Positions 1 to 5,216 of a DNA stretch of 5,612 nt are shown here, piece by piece (position 1 is the first letter of the stretch; each line of letters opens with the position of its first letter). Source of the stretch: Oscillospiraceae bacterium (GTDB lineage: Bacteria; Bacillota; Clostridia; Oscillospirales; Ruminococcaceae); contig JAFOYK010000033.1 of assembly GCA_017424665.1 (NCBI GenBank), positions 1 through 5,612 on the forward strand, written 5' to 3'. Position numbers and translations under genes: made by a program. The notes under the pieces are model-generated. The model saw nothing but the letters and a program-made list of their open reading frames with translations, made no database searches and was not told the DNA's origin.

Positions 1-861
1 ATATCCGCCGGCAAAAGAGATGAGAAGCGGGCCAAGCTGGGTGAAAATTCCCATCATCATGCGGAAGGCTCTTCCGCTGAGCTGTTCTTTAAGACCAAGT
101 TCGGTGACTTCTTTGTTGACCTTCACAAAGCGCTCATATTCGCTTTCCTCGCGGGTGAAAAGCTTTGTAAGAAGCGAACCGCTTACGCTTAAAGTTTCGT
201 TTATAAGCTGGTTCATTTCGTCGTTCTTTTCCTGGCTTTCGGAAAGAAGCTTCCATCTTGTGCGTCCGGCGGAGCGGGTGGGGGCGATTAAAAGCGGAAT
301 AACAAGAATTCCGACAACAGCCATTTTAACATTCATTCCGAAAAGAGCAACAAGGGTTGTTACAACGGTGGCAATGTTGCTGAGAATGCTGCTCAGGGTG
401 GAAGAAATGACGGTGGAAACGCCGCTTACATCGGTGTTCATTCGTGTTATGATATCTCCCTGGTGCTCGCTTGTGAAGAAAGCGTGGCTCATTTTCTGAA
501 GATGAGCATACATCTGGTTCTTCATGTCGAAAACTATGTGCTGGCTTATCCAGGAATTAAGGTAGTTTGTAAGAACGGTAACGAGCTGAGAAGCTGTTAA
601 AGTTGCAAGCGCCATGAAAAGAAGCTTTATCAGAAGCGCCATGTCTTTGCCCACAAGGGCTTCGTCAACGATTCGTCCGGTGATGATGCTGGGAAGAAGA
701 CCGAGCACGGAAGAAACAAGAATTGTTGCGAAAACCAGAATAAATTTCGACCAATAAGGCGTAAGATAGGCCATAATGCGTTTTAAAAGCGCAAAGGTGA
801 CTTTCGGCATGTTTTCTTTTTCTTCTTCGGTAAGAAATCCTCTCGGATTCATAGGCGGCAT
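1..861 (-). CDS. ABC exporter half-transporter, N-terminal transmembrane part (partial at left edge)
   Basis: The first 287 codons of a type I (MsbA/BmrA/LmrA-like) ABC exporter; the frame is open to base 1, so the rest, including the ATPase domain expected for this family, lies outside the window. It begins MPPMNPRGFLTEEEKE, a soluble acidic N-terminus, followed by hydrophobic spans at about residues 40-60, 76-97, 152-174 and 180-193, and a fifth starting near 270. The stretch around residues 124-145 (MSHAFFTSEHQGDIITRMNTDV region) fits the conserved 'FF....GdiisR...Dv' element of the ABC_membrane fold between TM2 and TM3. Such proteins export drugs, lipids or peptides using ATP as homo- or heterodimers; the substrate cannot be inferred. 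The start at 861 is chosen because AAAGGGGA lies 7 bases upstream; Met4 (852) is a less well placed alternative. It has its own promoter and is transcribed away from the mgl genes, so no functional link is implied. Confidence 0.9.
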   Translation of the reverse strand, partial: MPPMNPRGFLTEEEKENMPKVTFALLKRIMAYLTPYWSKFILVFATILVSSVLGLLPSIITGRIVDEALVGKDMALLIKLLFMALATLTASQLVTVLTNYLNSWISQHIVFDMKNQMYAHLQKMSHAFFTSEHQGDIITRMNTDVSGVSTVISSTLSSILSNIATVVTTLVALFGMNVKMAVVGILVIPLLIAPTRSAGRTRWKLLSESQEKNDEMNQLINETLSVSGSLLTKLFTREESEYERFVKVNKEVTELGLKEQLSGRAFRMMMGIFTQLGPLLISFAGGY

Positions 862-893
862 GGCGTCATCCCCTTTAAGAAATTTATGGTTTA

Positions 894-922
894 AGTATAG
901 CACTGTGCTGTTTCCTGTTCAA
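894..922 (-). promoter_or_regulatory. Sigma-A-type promoter of the ABC exporter gene
   Basis: On the minus strand, TTGAAC (917-922) and TATACT (894-899) are separated by exactly 17 bases, matching 4/6 and 5/6 of the housekeeping consensus. Transcription would begin near 887, giving a leader of about 25 bases before the exporter start at 861. It lies just past the tRNA terminator, so the exporter is likely transcribed independently of the tRNA. Confidence 0.75.
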
Positions 923-934
923 TTATTATAAAGA

Positions 935-969
935 AAAAAGCTGACGATTTTAAAAACCGTCAGCTTTTT
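935..969 (-). terminator. Rho-independent terminator of the tRNA-Val gene, possibly bidirectional
   Basis: A perfect 12-bp inverted repeat pairs 935-946 with 958-969; its core is GCTGACG/CGTCAGC, and the 11-base loop can pair further (TTTT with AAAA). Read on the minus strand the stem is followed by a T-run (complement of the A-run 934-939), the standard form of an intrinsic terminator 9 bases past the tRNA 3' end. On the plus strand the stem also ends in five Ts (965-969), so it could stop transcription from the other direction, although no plus-strand gene in the window would need it. Confidence 0.85.
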
Positions 970-977
970 CCAATGTT

Positions 978-1054
978 TGGTGGAGACACACGGACTCGAA
1001 CCGTGGACCTCTTGCGTGTGAAGCAAGCGCTCTAACCGGCTGAGCTATGCCTCC
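978..1054 (-). tRNA. tRNA-Val (anticodon CAC)
   Basis: The minus strand folds into a full cloverleaf of 77 bases with an encoded CCA end. The acceptor stem GGAGGCA/TGTCTCC has 7 pairs including one G-T; the D stem is GCTC/GAGC, and the anticodon stem CTTGC/GCAAG surrounds the loop TTCACAC, giving anticodon CAC at 1018-1020. The T arm is CACGG-TTCGAGT-CCGTG. The discriminator is A (981) and CCA occupies 978-980. Anticodon CAC reads the valine codon GTG. The gene stands alone, with its own promoter upstream and a terminator immediately downstream. Confidence 0.97.
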
Positions 1055-1066
1055 GAGGTATCAAAA

Positions 1067-1095
1067 ATTATATCAAAACAAAGGCAAAAAATCAA
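1067..1095 (-). promoter_or_regulatory. Promoter of the tRNA-Val gene
   Basis: On the minus strand, TTGATT (1090-1095) and a perfect TATAAT (1067-1072) are 17 bases apart, and TGA directly precedes the -10 box, an extended -10 element. Transcription would start near 1060, a few bases before the mature tRNA 5' end at 1054. This is the strongest promoter in the window, as expected for a stable RNA gene. A better -35 match, TTGACT, lies 7 bases further upstream but gives a 24-base spacer and was not chosen. Confidence 0.85.
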
Positions 1096-1189
1096 GAGTC
1101 AAGCGATTTTAAACGCATGTTGCCGGCTTAATTATAGTATTATATGTCTATTTTAAGAAAAAGTTGTATTTCAATGAAAAACACGAATA

Positions 1190-1209
1190 TATTTCGCCAT
1201 GGCAAAATA
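1190..1209. repeat. 20-bp near-perfect palindrome upstream of mglB (possible operator)
   Basis: The sequence TATTTCGCCATGGCAAAATA is symmetric about 1199/1200 with 9 of 10 pairs matching; only C1195/A1204 break it. The core GCCATGGC is flanked by AT-rich arms, a form typical of dimeric repressor or activator sites. It partly overlaps a weak candidate promoter (TTGTAT at 1164-1169, 18-base spacer, TATATT at 1188-1193). The regulator is not identifiable from sequence. Confidence 0.45.
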
Positions 1210-1229
1210 GATATAAATTGAAGGTATTG

Positions 1230-1259
1230 TTTATTCATTTTGTTAAAAATATGAATAAA
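1230..1259. repeat. Inverted repeat with 9-bp arms upstream of mglB
   Basis: TTTATTCAT (1230-1238) and ATGAATAAA (1251-1259) are exact reverse complements separated by 12 bases. The repeat lies just upstream of the proposed mglB -35 box at 1262, a position suited to an activator. The region is very AT-rich, so a chance origin cannot be excluded. Confidence 0.35.
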
Positions 1260-1261
1260 AC

Positions 1262-1291
1262 TTTACTTTTATACAATAAAGTGTCTATGAT
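1262..1291 (+). promoter_or_regulatory. Candidate promoter of the mgl operon
   Basis: TTTACT (1262-1267) and TATGAT (1286-1291) are 18 bases apart, matching the consensus at 4/6 and 5/6. Transcription would start near 1298, inside the 16-bp palindrome at 1296-1311, leaving a leader of about 38 bases. A modest -35 box fits a promoter that needs activation. An alternative -10, TACAAT at 1272-1277, has no good -35 partner. Confidence 0.5.
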
Positions 1292-1295
1292 TACC

Positions 1296-1311
1296 GGCAG
1301 TGTACACTGCC
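1296..1311. promoter_or_regulatory. Perfect 16-bp palindrome, likely operator of the mgl operon
   Basis: GGCAGTGTACACTGCC is its own exact reverse complement over 16 bases. It covers the predicted transcription start and ends 11 bases before the mglB ribosome binding site, so a bound protein would block initiation. As RNA it could form only a 6-bp stem with a 4-base loop, and no T-run follows, so a terminator role is unlikely. Its centre (GTAC) differs from the central CG usual for LacI/GalR and CcpA sites, so the binding family is left open. Confidence 0.6.
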
Positions 1312-1322
1312 AAAAAAGTTCT

Positions 1323-1328
1323 AGGAGG
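1323..1328 (+). promoter_or_regulatory. mglB ribosome binding site
   Basis: A full AGGAGG lies 7 bases before the ATG at 1336. It fixes that ATG as the start and rules out the in-frame GTG at 1300, which would place this site inside the coding region and bury the lipoprotein signal 12 residues deep. Confidence 0.9.
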
Positions 1329-1335
1329 ATTAATA

Positions 1336-2436
1336 ATGAAAAAAATTCTTGCATTGGCTCTCGCTTTCGTAATGGTCTTCGGCCTTGCAGCCTGCGGCGG
1401 CACCACTTCTGAAGGCGGAGCTAAAGTTTCCGTATTCTGGTACGATGAAGCTGATATTTATCTCAGCACTGTACGTTCTGCACTCAACGAAGAACTCGAT
1501 GCACTCGGTGTCGAATATGACAACCAGTTTGCAGCAAACGACCAAGCAAAACAGCTCGACCAGGTTAAAACCGCTATCGCTGGTGGTTCCACCCTTCTCG
1601 TTGTAAACCTTGTAACTTCCGGTTCTGTTGACGCAGCAGAAGAAATTCTTGCAGCTGCAGGCGACATTCCCGTAGTATTCTTCAACCGCGCAATCGGCAC
1701 CGACGGCGCTGATGTTCCTGTTCTTGATGCACATGCAAACACTTGCTTCATCGGTACCGATGCTCCCGAAGCAGGCCACATGCAGGGCAAAATGATCGGC
1801 GATTATCTTGTTGCTAACTATGATGCAGTTGACTTCAACGGCGACGGCGTTATCTCCTATGCACTCATGAAAGGTGACGAAGCAAACATCGAAGCTATCT
1901 ACAGAACCCAGTATGGCGTAGAAGACGCTAACATCGTTCTCGAAGCAGCAGGCAAACCCGCTCTTCAGTATTTCGATGCTTCCGCAGCAGAAAACGCACG
2001 TTACCAGGTAGACCTTGGCGGTCAGTGGTCCGCAGCAGCAGCAAAAGACTACATGGACACCAACTTCGTAACTTATAACGAAGGCGCTGGCAACATGATC
2101 GAACTCGTAATCTGCAATAACGACGGTATGGCAGAAGGCGTTGTAGCATCCCTCCAGGAAAGAGGCTATAACGTAGAAGGCGGTCACCTTGTTCCCGTAT
2201 TCGGCGTTGACGCAACCGACAGTGCAAAAGCACTTATCGCTGACGGCGCTATGACCGGTACTGTTAAACAGGATAACGTTGGTATGGCAGCAGCAATCCG
2301 CGCAACTGTTGAAGCAATCGTTGGCGGTGCAACCCCTGTTGATGCTTTCGCAGGTCTTAACGACGAACGTTTCTCCATCGCTCCCGACAGCAATGCAAAA
2401 CTCTTCGTTGCATTTGCACCTTATACCGGCGAATAA
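1336..2436 (+). CDS. mglB: MglB-like galactose/glucose-binding lipoprotein
   Basis: A 366-residue substrate-binding protein of the periplasmic-binding-protein-like sugar family (Peripla_BP_4), the receptor of the Mgl importer, lipid-anchored to the outer face of the membrane. Residues 1-20 are a lipoprotein signal: MKK, a hydrophobic core and lipobox LAAC with Cys20. By eye it aligns along its length with E. coli MglB. Sugar-contact positions there map to Asp40, Tyr42, Asn117 (VVFFN), Arg190, Trp231, Asn262-Asp263 and Asp292 (PVFGVD), all conserved or similar. However, the positions of His152, Asp154 and Asn256 hold Asn184, Glu186 and Gln312, so specificity may differ from galactose. The calcium loop is kept: Asp166-x-Asn168-x-Asp170 (DFNGDGVIS), with distant ligand Glu256. 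Codon use is strongly biased (GCA, GAA, AAC, GAC), as in highly expressed genes. It is the first gene of the operon, and the hairpin after it probably lets it be made in excess over mglA and mglC. Confidence 0.92.
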   Translation: MKKILALALAFVMVFGLAACGGTTSEGGAKVSVFWYDEADIYLSTVRSALNEELDALGVEYDNQFAANDQAKQLDQVKTAIAGGSTLLVVNLVTSGSVDAAEEILAAAGDIPVVFFNRAIGTDGADVPVLDAHANTCFIGTDAPEAGHMQGKMIGDYLVANYDAVDFNGDGVISYALMKGDEANIEAIYRTQYGVEDANIVLEAAGKPALQYFDASAAENARYQVDLGGQWSAAAAKDYMDTNFVTYNEGAGNMIELVICNNDGMAEGVVASLQERGYNVEGGHLVPVFGVDATDSAKALIADGAMTGTVKQDNVGMAAAIRATVEAIVGGATPVDAFAGLNDERFSIAPDSNAKLFVAFAPYTGE

Positions 2437-2468
2437 TTTATAAGATATAAATTACAGTCAATTTTTTT

Positions 2469-2496
2469 GGCAGCTGCCGCTTTAGCGGCAGCTGCC
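2469..2496 (+). repeat. Very stable hairpin after mglB (attenuator or mRNA-stabilising element)
   Basis: A perfect 12-bp, GC-rich stem pairs 2469-2480 with 2485-2496 around the loop TTTA. The seven Ts (2462-2468) come before the stem, while what follows, TGTCTTGCATTTCC, is only weakly T-rich, so it is not a standard terminator for the plus strand. Read on the minus strand it would be followed by As, so it is not one there either. Its position, 33 bases after the mglB stop and within the operon, suits protection of the mglB mRNA 3' end from exonucleases or partial termination, giving more receptor than ATPase and permease. Arms of each half contain the self-complementary GGCAGCTGCC. Confidence 0.75.
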
Positions 2497-2510
2497 TGTC
2501 TTGCATTTCC

Positions 2511-2568
2511 GGCAGGGAACGGCAAGCGCCACTACGGCACAAAGCAGTGTTGTTTGCCGTTCTCTGTC
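2511..2568 (+). other. Long imperfect stem-loop in the mglB-mglA intergenic region (unknown structured RNA)
   Basis: Bases 2511-2525 pair with 2554-2568 over 15 positions including two G-U pairs; three more pairs (2526-2528 with 2551-2553, two of them G-U) can extend the stem inward, and CACT (2530-2533) can pair with AGTG (2546-2549) near the tip. A broken T-rich stretch (2584-2597) begins 15 bases after the stem, too far for a standard terminator, and mglA's ribosome binding site follows at 2604. It fits no riboswitch class I recognise. No convincing reading frame runs through it, so it is recorded as a structured leader of mglA, or possibly a remnant of a small repeat element. Confidence 0.5.
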
Positions 2569-2603
2569 AACCTTTGAACAAGCTTTTTCTATTTTTTGAG
2601 TAA

Positions 2604-2609
2604 AGGAGG
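2604..2609 (+). promoter_or_regulatory. mglA ribosome binding site
   Basis: AGGAGG lies 10 bases before the ATG at 2620. It decides the start: an in-frame TTG at 2596 would put this site inside the gene, and the family's sequence similarity begins only after 2620. No promoter is evident between mglB and mglA, so mglA probably depends on readthrough from mglB. Confidence 0.85.
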
Positions 2610-2619
2610 AAGGGCGATT

Positions 2620-4119
2620 ATGGATCAGAATGTTCTTCTGAAAATGACCGGCATCACAAAAACGTTTCCCGGTGTAAAAGCATTGGACGGCGTAAACTTT
2701 GAACTTAAAGCGGGAACCGTTCATGCTCTTATGGGCGAAAACGGCGCCGGAAAATCCACCCTTATGAAATGCCTCTTCGGTATATATGCCAAAGACGGCG
2801 GCCAGATTCTTCTTGACGGCAAGGAGATAAATTTCAAAATCAGTAAAGAGGCTTTGGAAAACGGCGTCGCCATGGTACACCAGGAACTCAACCAGGCTCT
2901 TAAACGCAGCGTTATGGATAACATCTGGCTCGGACGTTACCCCACCATTGCGGGAGTTATGGTTGACGAAAAGAAAATGTATAAGGATACCAAGGCGGTA
3001 TTCGACGAACTCGGAATCGACGTTGACCCCCACCGTATCATGAGCACCATGTCTGTTTCCCAAAGACAGATGGTCGAAATCGCAAAAGCGGTTTCCTATA
3101 ATTCCAAAATAATCGTTTTCGATGAGCCCACTTCTTCTCTTACCGAGCAGGAAGTTGAACACCTTTTCGAAATCATCAATATGCTCCGCGACAGAGGCGT
3201 CGGCATCATTTACATCTCCCATAAGATGGCCGAGATCAAACGCATTTCCGACTACATCACCGTAATGCGTGACGGTAAATGGATTGCCACCGACCATGCG
3301 GACAACCTTGAAATGTCCGATATCATCAGACTGATGGTAGGACGAGAACTTACAAACGTTTTCCCGCCCAAAACCAATGTTCCGGGCGACGTTGTTCTTG
3401 AAGTTCAGGGAATCACCGGTATGTATAACCAGCTTCAGGACGTTACTTTCAACGCAAGAAAAGGCGAGATTTTCGGTCTTGCGGGACTTGAAAGTTCCGG
3501 CCGAAGCGAAACCCTTGAAAGCATCTTCGGAATCCGCACCAGAAAGAGCGGAACCATTGCTCTTGACGGAAAACCCTGCTTCAACCGCAACGCACAGGAA
3601 TCCATCAAAAACGGATTCTCTCTTCTTACCGAAGAGCGCCGTGCAACCGGTATTTTCGGTGTTCTTGATATTAAAAACAACACCGTTATTTCGAGCCTTA
3701 AACGCCACCTTCGTTTCGGACTCTGGCTCAGCGAAAAATCCCAGCGTGAAGATACCCAGTATTATATCGATGCAATGCGTACCAAAACTCCTTCCCAGGA
3801 GACCAAGATACGTTCTCTTTCCGGCGGTAACCAGCAGAAAGTTATCATCGGACGCTGGCTTCTCACCGATCCGGAAGTTCTTCTTCTGGATGAGCCCACC
3901 CGCGGTATCGACGTAGGTGCAAAATATGAGATTTATCAGCTTATCATCGATCTGGCAAACAAAGGAAAAACCGTTATAGTTGTTTCTTCCGAAATGCCCG
4001 AACTTCTTGGTATCTGTGACAGAATCGTCGTAATGTCCGGCGGAAGAGTTGCCGGCGAAGTTGACGGCCAGAACACCACCCAGGAAGAAATCATGACCCT
4101 GGCTGCTAAATATGTTTAA
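2620..4119 (+). CDS. mglA: Galactose/methyl-galactoside import ATP-binding protein MglA
   Basis: A 499-residue tandem ATPase, close in length to E. coli MglA (506) and clearly similar along its whole length; it hydrolyses ATP on the cytoplasmic face to drive sugar uptake through MglC. The first domain (about 5-240) has Walker A GENGAGKS (39-46), Q-loop Gln88 (MVHQELN), an SVSQ signature in place of SGGQ (145-148), Walker B IIVFDEP (164-170) and H-loop His201. The second (about 258-497) has a degenerate Walker A, GLESSGRS (289-296), without the lysine, but an intact LSGGNQQK signature (400-407) and LLLDEPTRG (421-429). When the domains pair, one ATP site is intact (Walker A1 with LSGGN) and one is not (Walker A2 with SVSQ). 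The same asymmetry is usual in CUT2 sugar ATPases such as MglA, RbsA and AraG, so it is not a defect. TEERR (337-341) is another family hallmark. It follows mglB after a structured spacer; its stop overlaps the mglC ribosome binding site. Confidence 0.96.
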   Translation: MDQNVLLKMTGITKTFPGVKALDGVNFELKAGTVHALMGENGAGKSTLMKCLFGIYAKDGGQILLDGKEINFKISKEALENGVAMVHQELNQALKRSVMDNIWLGRYPTIAGVMVDEKKMYKDTKAVFDELGIDVDPHRIMSTMSVSQRQMVEIAKAVSYNSKIIVFDEPTSSLTEQEVEHLFEIINMLRDRGVGIIYISHKMAEIKRISDYITVMRDGKWIATDHADNLEMSDIIRLMVGRELTNVFPPKTNVPGDVVLEVQGITGMYNQLQDVTFNARKGEIFGLAGLESSGRSETLESIFGIRTRKSGTIALDGKPCFNRNAQESIKNGFSLLTEERRATGIFGVLDIKNNTVISSLKRHLRFGLWLSEKSQREDTQYYIDAMRTKTPSQETKIRSLSGGNQQKVIIGRWLLTDPEVLLLDEPTRGIDVGAKYEIYQLIIDLANKGKTVIVVSSEMPELLGICDRIVVMSGGRVAGEVDGQNTTQEEIMTLAAKYV

Positions 4120-4124
4120 GGAGG
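4119..4124 (+). promoter_or_regulatory. mglC ribosome binding site overlapping the mglA stop codon
   Basis: The last A of the mglA stop codon TAA (4117-4119) is the first base of AGGAGG, and the mglC ATG follows 9 bases later at 4134. Ribosomes finishing mglA therefore sit on the mglC initiation site, which suggests coupled synthesis of ATPase and permease. Confidence 0.9.
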
Positions 4125-4133
4125 AGATAAAGC

Positions 4134-5216
4134 ATGACTAATCCTATTGCAAATATGAAGCGTACCGCTGCAGAATTCCGTCAGATGGATAAAGCGGACA
4201 AAAAACGCTATGTTACCGACCTTGTATTCAACAACGCACTCTATATTCTGTTGTTTGTATTCGTAATTTACACCGCAATTCAGAAACCGAACTTCCTTTC
4301 TCTCGGTTCCTTCGCAAACCTTGTAATCCAGGTTGCCGCATATCTTCCGATGGCTCTTGGTATTGCGGGCTGTATCGTTCTTACCGGTACCGACCTTTCC
4401 GCAGGCCGTATCTCCGGTCTTACCGCTGCAGTTGCCGGTGTTTTCCTTCAGAAAACCGACTTCGTCAACAAAATGTTTACCAGCCTTCCGGAAGTTAACG
4501 GTTGGTGGATCGCAGCAACCCTTCTCTCTGTTGTTGCAATCGGCGCAGTGATCGGCCTTGTAAACGGTTTCTTCGTAGCAAAATTCAGCCTTCATCCTTT
4601 CATCGTAACCCTTTCCACCCAGCTCATTACCTACGGTATCATCCTTTGGTTCTTTGCTCTTAACGGAAACAACGGCCAGCCTATCTCCGGCCTCAGCGAT
4701 GAATATAAAACTTTCGTTAACGGCGAAATGTTCCGTCTTGGCAACGTAGCAGTTCCGAGATACGTTCTCTATGCAGTAGTTCTTATTGCAATCATGTGGT
4801 TCATCTGGAACAAAACCACTTTCGGTAAAAACATGTTCGCGGTCGGTTCCAACGCAGAAGCAGCAAAAGTTTCCGGCGTAAACGTTTTCTGGACCACCGT
4901 TCTCGTACATACCCTTGCAGGTGCTGCTTACGGTTACACCGGCTTCATTGAAGGCGCACGTAGCGGATCCATCGCAGCAAACTCCGGTCTTAACACCGAA
5001 TGCGACGCTATCGCAGCCTGCGTAATCGGCGGTGTTTCTTTCGTCGGTGGTACCGGTAAGATAAGCGGCATCATCCTCGGTGTTGTAATCCTCCGTCTCA
5101 TCTTCGTTGCACTTACCATGCTCGGTGTTGATTCTTCCAGCCTTTATATCATCAAAGGTGCAATCATTCTTTGCGCCTGCGCACTTGATATGCGTAAATA
5201 TCTCGTTAAGAAATAA
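4134..5216 (+). CDS. mglC: Galactose/methyl-galactoside ABC transporter permease MglC
   Basis: A 360-residue integral membrane protein of the BPD_transp_2 family (E. coli MglC has 336), forming the sugar channel as a presumed homodimer with MglA. A charged cytosolic N-terminus of about 33 residues, longer than in E. coli, precedes the first span (about 34-50). Further hydrophobic segments lie near 63-83, 93-106, 125-149, 156-176, 209-225, 254-272, 292-306, 310-330 and 337-351. Family landmarks are LTGTDLSAGR (83-92), shared with MglC, the cytoplasmic GKNMFAVGSNAEAAKVSGVNV region (231-251), which resembles the ATPase-contacting EAA-type loop, and DAIAACVIGGVSFVGG (291-306). The C-terminal half is the most conserved part. 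Start: the only ATG well placed after AGGAGG. Its stop codon shares its last base with the start of the next gene. No second permease gene is seen, consistent with the Mgl type of importer. Confidence 0.96.
   Translation: MTNPIANMKRTAAEFRQMDKADKKRYVTDLVFNNALYILLFVFVIYTAIQKPNFLSLGSFANLVIQVAAYLPMALGIAGCIVLTGTDLSAGRISGLTAAVAGVFLQKTDFVNKMFTSLPEVNGWWIAATLLSVVAIGAVIGLVNGFFVAKFSLHPFIVTLSTQLITYGIILWFFALNGNNGQPISGLSDEYKTFVNGEMFRLGNVAVPRYVLYAVVLIAIMWFIWNKTTFGKNMFAVGSNAEAAKVSGVNVFWTTVLVHTLAGAAYGYTGFIEGARSGSIAANSGLNTECDAIAACVIGGVSFVGGTGKISGIILGVVILRLIFVALTMLGVDSSSLYIIKGAIILCACALDMRKYLVKK

Noticed and set aside
20..499. A 159-codon plus-strand frame at the left end
   Set aside because: It is the antisense of the ABC exporter, whose minus-strand frame is open for all 287 codons and has family motifs, a ribosome binding site and a promoter.
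978..1054. tRNA-Val as an integration site for a mobile element carrying the mgl genes
   Set aside because: No integrase and no second copy of the tRNA 3' end is visible in the window, and the mgl genes look like core metabolism with normal codon use.
1300..1335. Upstream GTG start for mglB giving 12 extra residues
   Set aside because: It lies inside the palindrome, has no ribosome binding site, and would displace the lipoprotein signal from the N-terminus.
1100..1335. CcpA cre site upstream of mglB
   Set aside because: No sequence with the TGNNANCGNTNNCA form was found by eye on either strand of this region.
2584..2597. T-rich stretch before mglA as a terminator tail
   Set aside because: It starts 15 bases after the nearest stem and is interrupted, so it does not fit an intrinsic terminator, and mglA would lose its only evident source of transcription.
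3484..3507. Loss of the lysine in the second Walker A of MglA as a possible inactivating mutation
   Set aside because: E. coli MglA and other CUT2 ATPases are degenerate at the same place; the functional site pairs the first Walker A with the second signature.
2482..3708. A 408-codon open frame on the minus strand opposite mglA (also 264 codons opposite mglC, 1-strand equivalents opposite mglB)
   Set aside because: The plus-strand genes are certain by homology. Their codon bias avoids TTA, CTA and TCA, which keeps the antisense frame free of stops. The antisense products have no recognisable domain and no ribosome binding site.
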